A DNA stretch of 8,753 bases from Planctomycetaceae bacterium. Lineage in GTDB: Bacteria > Planctomycetota > Planctomycetia > Planctomycetales > Planctomycetaceae. Each line of letters opens with the position of its first letter. Position 1 is the stretch's first letter. Positions 1 to 7,078 of the stretch are shown piece by piece. The stretch lies in assembly GCA_020426085.1 (NCBI GenBank), contig JAGQQP010000144.1:1-8753 (forward strand), given 5' to 3'. Made by a program: the position numbers and the translations under genes. The notes under the pieces are model-generated. The model was not told the origin of the DNA, made no database searches, and worked only from the letters and a program-made list of their open reading frames with translations.

Positions 1-547
1 TTCCGTCGGTGCCGTCGTTCGAAATTTTCACCCAGCCTGATTTGCCTTTGTCGAAACGGAAGGTTCCCAGGGTGCGGAACAGTTTGTTGTGTTCCGGGAT
101 CTGCTGCTGGTTGATACGGATCGTTTTATCTCCGTCTGCGTGGTGAATCGTCACGGGGGTGTTCGTCGATCTGCGGATGTTGTAGCAGTGGGAGAGCCGG
201 ACTTCGTAGCGACCGGGCTGAGGCAGATCGGGGGTGAAGATGACCGCTTTCTCCCCCTTCCCTTTTTTCTGATCGTGCAGATAGCCGAGTCCTACATAGG
301 GGGGCGTGTGCGTGGAATATTGCCAGACGCCGATGAGCTTTGCCTGGGTTTCGTCGACAACGATGCCTTTCAGTTTTGCAGGATCGGGCACAATGAAGGG
401 GACGAGTTCGGGCTTATCGACTTCGCCGGGAGCGTGAGTGTTGGCGACCGCATCGGGGTGGGGTTTGAGTTTCGGATCTGCTGCGCCAACGGGAAGGTTT
501 TTCATCAACAATAAGAACAGCAGTACTGTTACTGAAGTCGGTTTCAT
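1..547 (-). CDS. Secreted golvesin/xanthan-lyase-type domain protein (5' part, truncated by window edge)
   Basis: Only the first 182 codons are inside the window; the gene continues past the left edge. The start is an ATG whose A is at 547, preceded by an AGGA-type ribosome site, and it overlaps the stop of the upstream methyltransferase gene as ATGA. Residues 1-23 form a typical Sec signal peptide: Lys at position 3, the hydrophobic stretch VTVLLFLLL, and a likely cleavage after an Ala near position 22-23. The mature part has a Pro- and Asp-rich spacer, then from about residue 60 a beta-rich segment (GIVVDETQAKLIGVW, PGRYEVRLSHCYN, TPVTIHHADG). This resembles the golvesin C-terminal/xanthan-lyase carbohydrate-binding-like domain common in planctomycete secreted proteins, often fused to oxidoreductase or cytochrome modules. 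What follows it is unknown, so the enzyme activity, if any, cannot be named. The protein is probably exported; the domain call is moderately sure. Confidence 0.72.
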   Translation of the reverse strand, partial: MKPTSVTVLLFLLLMKNLPVGAADPKLKPHPDAVANTHAPGEVDKPELVPFIVPDPAKLKGIVVDETQAKLIGVWQYSTHTPPYVGLGYLHDQKKGKGEKAVIFTPDLPQPGRYEVRLSHCYNIRRSTNTPVTIHHADGDKTIRINQQQIPEHNKLFRTLGTFRFDKGKSGWVKISNDGTDG

Positions 548-1137
548 GATTCCTGCTTTCTCCCGATGGCCTGGACGACAGCACCGACGCCGGTATGATT
601 AGAACCTTCGATGATTTCGCGTTCCAGTTCTTCCAGATGGCTGAATACCACTCCGGGAACTTCTTCGAGCAGTAGCGATTTTGACATCATCGATTCTACA
701 TCAGGAGGACCGCCCGTGCCATACTTTAACTGCTGCGGTGTGTAGGCTTCCAGTAGAAAGACGCCCCCCGCTTTCAGAGCTGTGGCGATTTTGCCGTGTA
801 TCCGTTTCCGGATCTCCTGAGGAACATGACAGAAAATGGAAACAATGCCATCCCACTGATTTTCGCCAGGTTCGAACGTTGCCAGATCGGCGTGGACAAT
901 TTCGATGGAGGTCTGCTGTTTCTCAGCCAGCCGCAGTGCTTTCTGTAAGCCGACTTCAGAAGCATCAACGGCGGTCACCTGGTATCCCTGCCGGGCCAGA
1001 AAGACGGCGTTGCGTCCCTCTCCTTCCGCCAGACAGAGAATCCGCCCCTGGGGTAAGCAGTCCACATGCTCCTGCAAAAAGGTGTTGGGCTCTTCGCCAT
1101 AGATATAGTGCGCAGCGCGGTATTTCTCATCCCACAT
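544..1137 (-). CDS. Class I SAM-dependent methyltransferase
   Basis: Encodes 197 aa from the ATG at 1137. This start is chosen over an in-frame ATG 66 bp further upstream because CTCCT on the plus strand at 1145-1149 gives an AGGAG ribosome site 7 nt before it, and because the family usually begins just before the WDEKY segment. The Rossmann-type SAM fold is visible: motif I is LCLAEGEGRNAVFLA at about 34-48, and the acidic residue after strand beta2 lies in VTAVDAS at about 54-60. A later HADLATF segment (82-88) is consistent with the post-II region, and WDGIVSIFCHVP (95-106) is motif IV-like. The C-terminal EGSNHTGVGAVVQAIGRK is typical of small TehB-like or generic methyltransferases. It is soluble, and the methyl acceptor is unknown. 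The gene is 206 bp downstream of the terpenoid block and overlaps the next gene by 4 bp, so it is likely co-expressed with the secreted protein. A role in modifying the terpenoid product is possible but unsupported. Confidence 0.88.
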   Translation of the reverse strand: MWDEKYRAAHYIYGEEPNTFLQEHVDCLPQGRILCLAEGEGRNAVFLARQGYQVTAVDASEVGLQKALRLAEKQQTSIEIVHADLATFEPGENQWDGIVSIFCHVPQEIRKRIHGKIATALKAGGVFLLEAYTPQQLKYGTGGPPDVESMMSKSLLLEEVPGVVFSHLEELEREIIEGSNHTGVGAVVQAIGRKQES

Positions 1138-1291
1138 TGTTTCTCTCCTGTTTTCAGACCGGGAATCCGCTGGAATCATAACACGAAACCAGTGCCGGCC
1201 CATCGGAGAAAAACCGGGGCATACTGAAAGTAAAGAAATTCAGTGCAGAAACGGATCGACGCGCAGCAAATAAATGAGTGGTCTCACCAGA

Positions 1292-1305
1292 CAGTTCGAA
1301 AACTG
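1292..1305 (-). terminator. Small hairpin downstream of the DUF116-prenyl synthase gene (possible weak terminator)
   Basis: On the minus strand the sequence reads CAGTT-TTCG-AACTG, a perfect 5-bp stem closed by a UUCG tetraloop, 38 nt after the stop codon at 1344. UUCG loops are very stable, so it may end or protect the transcript. No clean U-run follows; only a loosely T-rich CATTTATTTG lies about 15 nt further on. A Rho-independent terminator is therefore doubtful. The rest of 1138-1343 holds the methyltransferase leader, a 6-bp inverted repeat (1223-1228 with 1239-1244) and nothing else I can name. Confidence 0.25.
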
Positions 1306-1343
1306 ACAACAGAAGCGTCAGATCTTTTCCAGCACGACACGAA

Positions 1344-3179
1344 TCAGGCAGTCGGCATCAGGACCTGTGGTTCCGGTTTGGCTTCAGGAGTCTCTTCGGC
1401 CAGAACGGTTTCACAGAAGAACATCAGGAGCTGTTTGAAGTCTTCGTTCTTGACACTTTCGGCCAGTTCCTCAGCGCGGGCCCGTGATTTATCGACCAGG
1501 GCTTCGGCTTTGGTGAAGACGTCACAATCCTGATAGATCTTTCGCAACCGTCCGATGCGGGCCCCATCGCTGGGATGTCCCTGCAGAATGTCCTTGAGGT
1601 CGACCTTCTGCTGATCGTCAGCAGTCTGAAGTGCCAACGCTAATAACAGCGTTGGCCGCATTGCCAGGGCATCCTGACCGGAGATCAACTTGTTATTGTC
1701 ATCTCCCTGCCAGTCTTTGAGGTCATTCAGAATCTGGAAACCAACGCCAATGTGCCGCGAGAAGGAGGAAATCAATGCTTCATACTCGCCAACTGAACCG
1801 GTCATACGAATGCCCGCGTAAAGGGCCGCTTCGAATGCTGGTGAAGTTTTGAGTGCATAGATCTGTAACGCGTCGAGCGGTGCCAGTTCGAAGGTCTCGC
1901 TTTCCTGCCAGGCCATCTCGGCTCCCTGCCCTTCGCAGAGTCTGATATGAGCGGCGGACATTTTCTCGATCAGGTCGGAAGCGGCTTCGGCACCGATGTC
2001 AGCCCGGGCTTCATTCAACAGGCGGTATCCGATGCCAATCAGGTAGTCACCGATGTTAATAGCCATACCGGTCCCATGCTGACGATGCAGCGTTTCACGA
2101 CCGTAGCGGTACTGGTCATCGTCTTCGATGTCATCATGAATCAGCGAAGCCTTGTGGAAGACTTCGATGGCCATCGCGGCTTTCTGCACGCCCAGCGGAT
2201 ACGTTGTCTCTGCTGTTTCATCAGACTGTCCTCCTTTGAGGAGGGCATCATAAGCAGACAGTGTAATAAACGGACGGAACCGTTTTCCGCCATGCTTGAG
2301 CCAGTCGTAGGAAATAGCTTCGGTCTTGCCCAGTGGAGTCCGGGCGGCGGCTTCCGTTTTGGTGCGCAGTGGAGGCAGAATCTGATCGAAGTTGTCTTCA
2401 AACAGCGCATTCGCGGCCCGCATCGTGGGCAGATAGCTGCGCGTCAGCGGCTGCTCCAGTGGCTCATATTTTTCGAGGACTTCCCAGATCCAGGGTTCGT
2501 CCATTTTGGTATTTTTGCAGTCGCCTGAATGCAGGGGCACCGCATAGGATGGTACGCCGGCGATGAGGACTTTATCGATCGATTTTTCCAGCACGTTCAA
2601 ACAGGCGACACCCAGGATGCCGTCTACGTAACCGCCGACGATGATTTTCAGAACGACCGGTGAACCTTCGGCGACGAGCACTTTGTAACCCAGTTGTTCG
2701 GCTCTGACTTTGTAGTCGGCAATCGAACAGGCACCGCATTTTTCACAGTCGAGACCGAACTCATCGTATTCCGCGGGACAGCCTTCAGCATGTTTCAGAC
2801 AGTGTGGTAACAGCAGGAGTCGGCGTTCAAAAGGAATTGCCAGGAACTGTCGTTTCCAGAAAAAGTTCCCGATCAGAACCATCATGAATCCCAGAAACTT
2901 TTCGGGCTGATTCATCTGCTCCAGCAATTCGCGCGACCAGGCTTCCAGCGTTGATTTATTGAAGGGATTGGAACAGTCGAGTTTCTTGACGAACTTTTCT
3001 GCTTCGGCCTTCATTTCTTCGCGCAGCGCAGAGGTTTCCGGTACCGCTTTCAGATGGCTGGTACTCTGGCGTTTTCTTTTGACCGGTTTTTTGTCTTCGG
3101 AAGAGCGTACGGCAGCTTTGTTGGAGCCGGGTACAATTTTATCTTCAGAACTTTCCTGGTCTAAAGGTGCAATGGACAC
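1344..3179 (-). CDS. DUF116 - isoprenyl (polyprenyl) diphosphate synthase fusion protein
   Basis: A 611-aa, two-domain protein. The start is a GTG at 3179, supported by an AGAGGAG ribosome site 6 nt upstream. Residues 1-60 are charged and low-complexity. Residues about 95-240 match DUF116, a cysteine-rich family of unknown function: [27 protein letters not shown] with Cys127, 134, 145, 148 and 151, then VACLNVL (Cys193) and SGDCKNT (Cys221). Such Cys spacing suggests a bound metal or Fe-S cluster. Residues about 255-590 are an all-alpha trans-isoprenyl diphosphate synthase: GGKRFRP (297-303), first Asp-rich motif DDIEDDD (349-355), RxxxH near 361-365, and second motif [10 protein letters not shown] (481-490). 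The small Ala344, five residues before the first Asp, resembles enzymes that make C20 or longer chains. The second motif has Asn485 where Asp is usual. Standalone synthases are about 300-350 aa, so the N-terminal half is extra. It lies 81 bp after the cyclase gene, so it probably supplies that enzyme's substrate. Product length is inferred, not shown. Confidence 0.9.
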   Translation of the reverse strand: MSIAPLDQESSEDKIVPGSNKAAVRSSEDKKPVKRKRQSTSHLKAVPETSALREEMKAEAEKFVKKLDCSNPFNKSTLEAWSRELLEQMNQPEKFLGFMMVLIGNFFWKRQFLAIPFERRLLLLPHCLKHAEGCPAEYDEFGLDCEKCGACSIADYKVRAEQLGYKVLVAEGSPVVLKIIVGGYVDGILGVACLNVLEKSIDKVLIAGVPSYAVPLHSGDCKNTKMDEPWIWEVLEKYEPLEQPLTRSYLPTMRAANALFEDNFDQILPPLRTKTEAAARTPLGKTEAISYDWLKHGGKRFRPFITLSAYDALLKGGQSDETAETTYPLGVQKAAMAIEVFHKASLIHDDIEDDDQYRYGRETLHRQHGTGMAINIGDYLIGIGYRLLNEARADIGAEAASDLIEKMSAAHIRLCEGQGAEMAWQESETFELAPLDALQIYALKTSPAFEAALYAGIRMTGSVGEYEALISSFSRHIGVGFQILNDLKDWQGDDNNKLISGQDALAMRPTLLLALALQTADDQQKVDLKDILQGHPSDGARIGRLRKIYQDCDVFTKAEALVDKSRARAEELAESVKNEDFKQLLMFFCETVLAEETPEAKPEPQVLMPTA

Positions 3180-3185
3180 GGAACA

Positions 3186-3192
3186 CTCCTCT
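3186..3192 (-). promoter_or_regulatory. Ribosome binding site that fixes the GTG start of the DUF116-prenyl synthase
   Basis: The minus strand reads AGAGGAG, followed by a 6-nt spacer and then GTG at 3179. It is the strongest Shine-Dalgarno sequence in the window and justifies the non-ATG start. Confidence 0.7.
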
Positions 3193-3260
3193 ATGGTTAA
3201 TAACTCAATCGAGCGATCGTTGAAGGATTGAATTCAAATTGGTTTGGAAACAGGAGGGAT

Positions 3261-5123
3261 CTACTTTTCCTTAACGCTCATTATAGGGTAATCCTCCTCC
3301 TCAAGCGACAATCTTAAATTGTCATCCGCAGATTTTTTCAAAACGGTTTCCGCACGATGCAGGGCGGAAACAGTAAAGATAATTGGATAAAGTTGTTCGA
3401 AATACCAGAGTTTGGCGAAGTAAAAGCCAATCGGCGTTGGTTCTGTATAGGTCCCGTTCTCAACCCGTTCCAGCAGCCAGTCGAGTCCATCAGCAACCAC
3501 CGGCTCTGCAGGTTCCAACCCCAGCGCCAGTAATGTATCAACAGCAAGTGCGGTCTCTTCCACGCTGGACGGCGCACCGGTTGCCCCGCCCCAGCCTCCA
3601 TCGAGATTCTGAACGGATTTCAGAAACAGGATGCCCAGTTCCGCCTGGTGGGAAGCACGTTCTTCTCCGCTGACATAGGCAGCCAGAACCCGCGCCGTCC
3701 CATAAACCGGATTTTCATCTTTCTCGACATGCTGATTGCCGAACCAGAGCGGAAGCCAGGAACCGTCAGCACGTTGAACTGTCGCCAGATACTGAAAACC
3801 GCGCCTGACAGCCCGTTCCGCTCGCAGACGTAATTCAATATCTGCAGTCAGGGGTTCTGTCTGGAGCCAGGCCTGCAGGGCGCGAATCACATGCGCCGAG
3901 ATATCCGCGGCACTCTGATCGAAGGGAAGCGCGCCCCAGCCGCGACAGAACGTCGGCCAGCCCCCATTGCTGTTTTGCAGATCGAGCAGCCAGCGAACGC
4001 CATTTCGCAACGCTGTCTCAAATTCTTCCGATTGTTGCGCATCGGGTTCTTCCGGCTGAAGTTTCAATAATGCCAGGATGGCACCGGGGGTATCGTCGGC
4101 ATCGGGAACACCGCCGGGCAGATCGGTCCAGGCCCAGCCTCCCGGTTCTGCCGAAGTGTAGGGATGCAGTTCTTTGTATTGCTGTTCCATCAGCCATTCG
4201 CGAATCGGTGTTTTCTCAAATTCGGAGAGAGTCCCTTCAATGGCATTCACCGAGAGTGTCGTCGTCCAGGTGGCGAGGTTGGTATCGATGGGCCAGCTAC
4301 CGTCGGGTCGGACGGAGTCGAGCAGAAACTGCAGCCCTTTCTGTACGACCGGGTGATCGATCAACCCCATGCCGGCCAGACTCATGGTCACAAAACTGGT
4401 CAGTGGTGCCGCTTCGAGAAAACCGCCGTTCGAGGGTTGGATAGAGATCAGTTTTTTCAGGCTGCGTTTGACGGCCAGATTACGAATAAGTCTGGTGATC
4501 GGGTTGCGCGGCTTGCGGAAGTGATGCCTGACCTGTCCGATGGCAATCAGGGCAGGCAACGCATAGCTGACAACCGGGAGCCGGACTGTCTTATAAAATC
4601 GCGCCGGCAGACAGGAGAGTTCGAAGGGCAGCGCAGGGATCGTCTTCCATTTAACGAGACCGGCGAGAGCACAATGCGTGAGAATGGGAACTGAGAACGT
4701 TTTGTCTTTTCCGTAACGGGCAATGACCGCTTCCACTCCACCGACCCGGTCAATGTACTGCCGGGCATTGACGACACTTGAAACATATTTTTCCGTACTT
4801 TTTGTCGCGTGGAAGGCGGCATGACAGAGCATCGTCGTCGAGATATTGCTGATACTTTTGACGGTATCTCCCCAGCCGCCATCGGAATTCTGATGTTCGG
4901 CCAGCCAGCGGATCCCATTGTCGATGTACTCATTGAGAGATGAATCTGCAGCAGGTCTTCTCCGACGAATCATCTCCAGTGCCATGACGGCGGTCGCTGT
5001 CGAGAGTGCCGAAGTGGAAAGTTCTCCCGTCCAGTAGCCGGCATGAGTGCGAAAAGAGAGTAATTCCGCGCGTGATCTCTGGCAGGCTGCCTGAACTCGC
5101 TGGCAGGAGATGGTCTCGCTCAT
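3261..5123 (-). CDS. Squalene-hopene-cyclase-like class II terpene cyclase (prenyltransferase/squalene oxidase repeat protein)
   Basis: Encodes 620 aa, close to the 630-720 aa of bacterial squalene-hopene cyclases. The catalytic DxDDT motif is intact as DADDT (341-345) in the context GGWAWTDLPGGVPDADDT. Its central Asp343 would be the proton donor that starts polyene cyclisation. QW-type repeats appear at about 78-84 (QNSDGGW), 229-234, 271-277 (VRPDGSW), 383-389 (QNSNGGW), 450-456 (QRADGSW) and 505-511 (QNLDGGW), giving the alpha/alpha-barrel fold. PFDQSAADISAHVIRAL (400-416) parallels the PSTADVTGRVLE segment of hopene cyclases, and the end (FYFAKLWYFEQLYP) parallels their C-terminus. The usual GRWGVNYIYGT segment is instead PLWFGNQ...PVYGT, so substrate or product may differ. 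Hydrophobic stretches near 145-200 could support monotopic membrane binding. The neighbouring isoprenyl diphosphate synthase, and the absence of squalene synthase genes in the window, leave open a linear prenyl diphosphate or prenyl-derived substrate instead of squalene. Confidence 0.9.
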   Translation of the reverse strand: MSETISCQRVQAACQRSRAELLSFRTHAGYWTGELSTSALSTATAVMALEMIRRRRPAADSSLNEYIDNGIRWLAEHQNSDGGWGDTVKSISNISTTMLCHAAFHATKSTEKYVSSVVNARQYIDRVGGVEAVIARYGKDKTFSVPILTHCALAGLVKWKTIPALPFELSCLPARFYKTVRLPVVSYALPALIAIGQVRHHFRKPRNPITRLIRNLAVKRSLKKLISIQPSNGGFLEAAPLTSFVTMSLAGMGLIDHPVVQKGLQFLLDSVRPDGSWPIDTNLATWTTTLSVNAIEGTLSEFEKTPIREWLMEQQYKELHPYTSAEPGGWAWTDLPGGVPDADDTPGAILALLKLQPEEPDAQQSEEFETALRNGVRWLLDLQNSNGGWPTFCRGWGALPFDQSAADISAHVIRALQAWLQTEPLTADIELRLRAERAVRRGFQYLATVQRADGSWLPLWFGNQHVEKDENPVYGTARVLAAYVSGEERASHQAELGILFLKSVQNLDGGWGGATGAPSSVEETALAVDTLLALGLEPAEPVVADGLDWLLERVENGTYTEPTPIGFYFAKLWYFEQLYPIIFTVSALHRAETVLKKSADDNLRLSLEEEDYPIMSVKEK

Positions 5124-5163
5124 ACAGGTCTCTATGATACGGGGTCAGAAGATTGTTTGGCGC

Positions 5164-6204
5164 TTATAAATCGAGGGCATCAAGACTGTCGATCAGATCG
5201 TCCAGTTCATCGCTGGTCTCTTTCGATATCTTTGTACGTTGGGGAATGCCAACTGTCATACCGACGGCTTCGCGACCGTCGGCGACAAGTTCAACATCTC
5301 TTTCTCTGGCAGCCATCTCGAGCGCATCGGGGGCACCAAAGAGTTTGGAAAGATCAATTTTCAAGCCGGCAACTTCACCATCGGCACCGGCAATACCCGG
5401 GGTTTTGTGTCCCGGAAAAATAATTGCATTCTCAGGACAGACACGACTGCAGGCCGGGCAGCCTTTTTTGCAGCTGTCCTGTTCTTCCACCAGAATCTGC
5501 CCCCCCTGGTCCACGCCGTAGACGCCGAACAGGCAGAAGTCGATGCACTCCATGCAGTTGGTACACAAACCGTAATCGATGACGGGGTACCAGCGACGTT
5601 TGGTCGGCTCCAGTTGTGATGCTTCTTCTTCAGCGACGGAGTTGTTTTTCTGCCCCTGCAGAATGTCCAGTGGTTTGAGATATTTTTCGATCTGAGCAGG
5701 ACGCGGGCTCTGCTGGATCATGTCCATCAGTTGAAATGTCTGGACCTGTGCATCACTGGCGATACGCCTGATTTCCGCCAGGTAATCTTCCGGGTTGGAA
5801 CTGACTTTCAAATCGATGGAGTAGATCTTGCGATCGGGAATCGTTTTCTGCCGTTCGGGATTTTCGAAGGGGGGCGCTTTTTCTTTCTGTGCTTCCTCTT
5901 CGTCTTCGTCGACTTCTTCTTTCAGCAGGACGATGCCTTCTTTGCCGCGGATCCCCTGACGATCCAGAATCCAGTGGTTCGCACGGGGATAGAGCCAGGA
6001 GAGAACTACCAGGTCACCCCGCAGTGCCTGCAGAAACAATGTTCCCGTGTGATCGGCGGAGAGGTCGTACAGATGGGGAACCAGAGACACTTCGACATCC
6101 GGTTCCATCAGGAGTGCTGCTGCCAGGGATTCTTCCAGCTCACGTTTGGCGGGATTTTTTCCCTGAGCCTGCGAGATCACCACTGTCAATTTTTTATCAG
6201 CCAT
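5164..6204 (-). CDS. Two-[4Fe-4S] ferredoxin-domain protein with a novel N-terminal region
   Basis: Encodes 346 aa from the ATG at 6204. This start is chosen over the in-frame ATG at 6225 because AAAAAGG lies 8 nt before it, while 6225 has no ribosome site. The N-terminal region (about 1-95, [10 protein letters not shown] ... [25 protein letters not shown]) looks like an alpha/beta domain that I cannot assign. A very acidic linker follows ([10 protein letters not shown], about 96-105) and then a helical spacer. At about 214-224 is [11 protein letters not shown] and at about 245-257 [13 protein letters not shown], a paired 4Cys arrangement expected to bind two [4Fe-4S] clusters. The C-terminus ([13 protein letters not shown]) is acidic. 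There is no signal peptide or membrane segment, so it is cytoplasmic. It sits between the lipoyl-carrier gene (51 bp upstream) and the cyclase gene (40 bp downstream). The likely role is electron transfer to an enzyme of the same pathway. The partner is unknown, and nothing here shows that terpene cyclisation itself needs electrons. Confidence 0.85.
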   Translation of the reverse strand: MADKKLTVVISQAQGKNPAKRELEESLAAALLMEPDVEVSLVPHLYDLSADHTGTLFLQALRGDLVVLSWLYPRANHWILDRQGIRGKEGIVLLKEEVDEDEEEAQKEKAPPFENPERQKTIPDRKIYSIDLKVSSNPEDYLAEIRRIASDAQVQTFQLMDMIQQSPRPAQIEKYLKPLDILQGQKNNSVAEEEASQLEPTKRRWYPVIDYGLCTNCMECIDFCLFGVYGVDQGGQILVEEQDSCKKGCPACSRVCPENAIIFPGHKTPGIAGADGEVAGLKIDLSKLFGAPDALEMAARERDVELVADGREAVGMTVGIPQRTKISKETSDELDDLIDSLDALDL

Positions 6205-6212
6205 TCCGAAAA

Positions 6213-6219
6213 CCTTTTT
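6213..6219 (-). promoter_or_regulatory. Ribosome binding site selecting the start at 6204
   Basis: The minus strand reads AAAAAGG with an 8-nt spacer to the ATG at 6204. The alternative ATG at 6225 lies just upstream of this site and lacks a purine-rich site of its own, so the shorter protein is preferred. Confidence 0.45.
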
Positions 6220-6255
6220 CAACATGAAACTGCAGCAGCTGACTGCTGAACCGTT

Positions 6256-6708
6256 TTAGTTGAGTTGTCCCTTAATAATCCGCTGGGTCTGTTCCCAGCC
6301 GTCATCTAATACTTGCAGATATTCCGCCGGCGTCAACCACTGTGCCTCAGACTCCATTTCAAACAGCCAGCCTTTATCGTAGTTATCCGCCTGATTGATG
6401 GCGGAAGGGTCGTTTAACAGTTCCTCATTAAATTCCAGAATCCTGCCACTGGCGGGAACATAGAGATCGGAAAGCGCTTTCGAGCTTTCGATCTCCCCAA
6501 TCTTCTGCTTCTCCTGCACATTCGTAAACGGATCGATAAACCAGTCCAGAAAATAGACATCCTGCAGCAACCGAACCGAGTAGGCAGTAAAGCCCACGCG
6601 CCAGTGGTTCTCAGTCTGCTGTAACCACAGGTGTGACTTACTATAAACACGGTCCTGGGGAATTCGGGCTTCGAAATTCCCCATCATAAAGACTAGATCG
6701 TCAGGCAT
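6256..6708 (-). CDS. GcvH-like lipoyl-carrier protein
   Basis: Encodes 150 aa, slightly longer than the roughly 125-130 aa of glycine cleavage H proteins. The lipoyl-domain core is clear: KIGEIESSKALSDLYVPASGRILEFNEELLNDPSAIN (about 69-105). Lys77 in ESSKA occupies the position of the lipoylated Lys in the ESVKA motif of GcvH, and DKGWLFEM (111-118) matches the conserved GWLF end of the fold. YSKSHLWLQ and HWRVGFTAYSVRLLQDVYF replace the usual HEW and VGIT-YA-LGD segments, so the protein is divergent. No gcvT, gcvP or lipoate ligase gene is in the window. The gene is first in the operon-like block, which suggests a dedicated carrier for that pathway and not glycine cleavage. The ATG at 6708 has no obvious ribosome site; two tandem in-frame ATGs at 6687 and 6684 are alternatives that would remove 7-8 residues. 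Confidence 0.86.
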   Translation of the reverse strand: MPDDLVFMMGNFEARIPQDRVYSKSHLWLQQTENHWRVGFTAYSVRLLQDVYFLDWFIDPFTNVQEKQKIGEIESSKALSDLYVPASGRILEFNEELLNDPSAINQADNYDKGWLFEMESEAQWLTPAEYLQVLDDGWEQTQRIIKGQLN

Positions 6709-6795
6709 GATTCAATTTGCTGGGGGTCAGTTTGCTCTAAACCCAAGGTGAAACGGGAGTTCGTCCCGAGATTCAGATAAGGCAGGAATTTTCGC

Positions 6796-6816
6796 AATAT
6801 ACACTATTTAAATAGT
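6796..6816 (-). promoter_or_regulatory. Candidate promoter/operator of the terpenoid block: TATATT box next to a 14-bp palindrome
   Basis: On the minus strand TATATT (6801-6796) matches the -10 consensus at 5 of 6 positions. Immediately upstream lies the perfect palindrome ACTATTTAAATAGT (6803-6816), which would fall in the spacer between -10 and -35. No good -35 hexamer is visible, which would fit an activator- or repressor-controlled promoter. It is about 90 nt from the lipoyl-carrier start. This is based on sequence pattern only. Confidence 0.3.
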
Positions 6817-6934
6817 AGAAACAGTTTATTGACGGGATGCAAGCAGGATTCCACAATGAATAATGGGATCAAATAATTTTCTGTCTCGCCCCCCGCAGAC
6901 TCAGCACTGAACAGCAGTTAGGATGGTTCCTTTT

Positions 6935-7008
6935 CAGGGAAAATCGCTCTACTGAAGAGACTTCCAAAGCCACTCTCTATCATAGGCAGATGACTCCACT
7001 TTTCCCTG
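6935..7008. repeat. 9-bp inverted repeat around a 56-nt loop
   Basis: CAGGGAAAA (6935-6943) is exactly complementary to TTTTCCCTG (7000-7008). The left arm can also fold locally, as TTTTC-agg-GAAAA at 6931-6943. The elements could form alternative RNA structures in a long leader, or be chance in a non-coding stretch. Confidence 0.3.
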
Positions 7009-7078
7009 CTGGAATCATGACTTTCCGACACTTCCTCGCAAACAATTCCCTTAAAGAAGATAAACTGGTATAGATATA

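Noticed and set aside
89..514. Plus-strand open frame of about 140 codons opposite the golvesin-type gene
   Set aside because: It is antisense to a gene with a clear signal peptide, ribosome site and recognisable domain. The plus-strand translation has no recognisable motif.
544..1203. Longer start for the methyltransferase at 1203
   Set aside because: The extra 22 residues are not family-like, and a strong AGGAG site lies directly before the ATG at 1137.
1947..2528. Plus-strand open frame inside the DUF116-prenyl synthase gene
   Set aside because: It is a shadow of codon usage on the opposite strand, which carries both prenyl synthase motifs and the DUF116 cysteines.
3193..3245. Near-palindrome CAATCGAGCGATCGTTG and TTGAATTCAA in the 81-bp gap as an internal operator
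   Set aside because: The first has internal mismatches when paired and the second is a short AT-rich palindrome expected by chance.
4164..4694. Plus-strand open frame inside the cyclase gene
   Set aside because: It lies antisense to QW repeats and the DxDDT region and has no ribosome site or domain features.
3261..5123. Naming the cyclase shc or hpnF
   Set aside because: Fold and DxDDT agree, but the region equivalent to GRWGVNYIYGT differs and no squalene synthesis genes are present, so the substrate is unproven.
5731..6249. Plus-strand open frame of about 170 codons opposite the ferredoxin gene, Phe-rich
   Set aside because: The Phe/Leu richness is the reverse complement of Glu/Lys-rich codons in the acidic linker; no independent support.
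6256..6708. Annotating the lipoyl-carrier gene as gcvH of the glycine cleavage system
   Set aside because: No T, P or L protein gene is nearby, the H-protein signature is divergent and the context is terpenoid. The lipoyl domain is sure, the glycine cleavage role is not, so no symbol was given.
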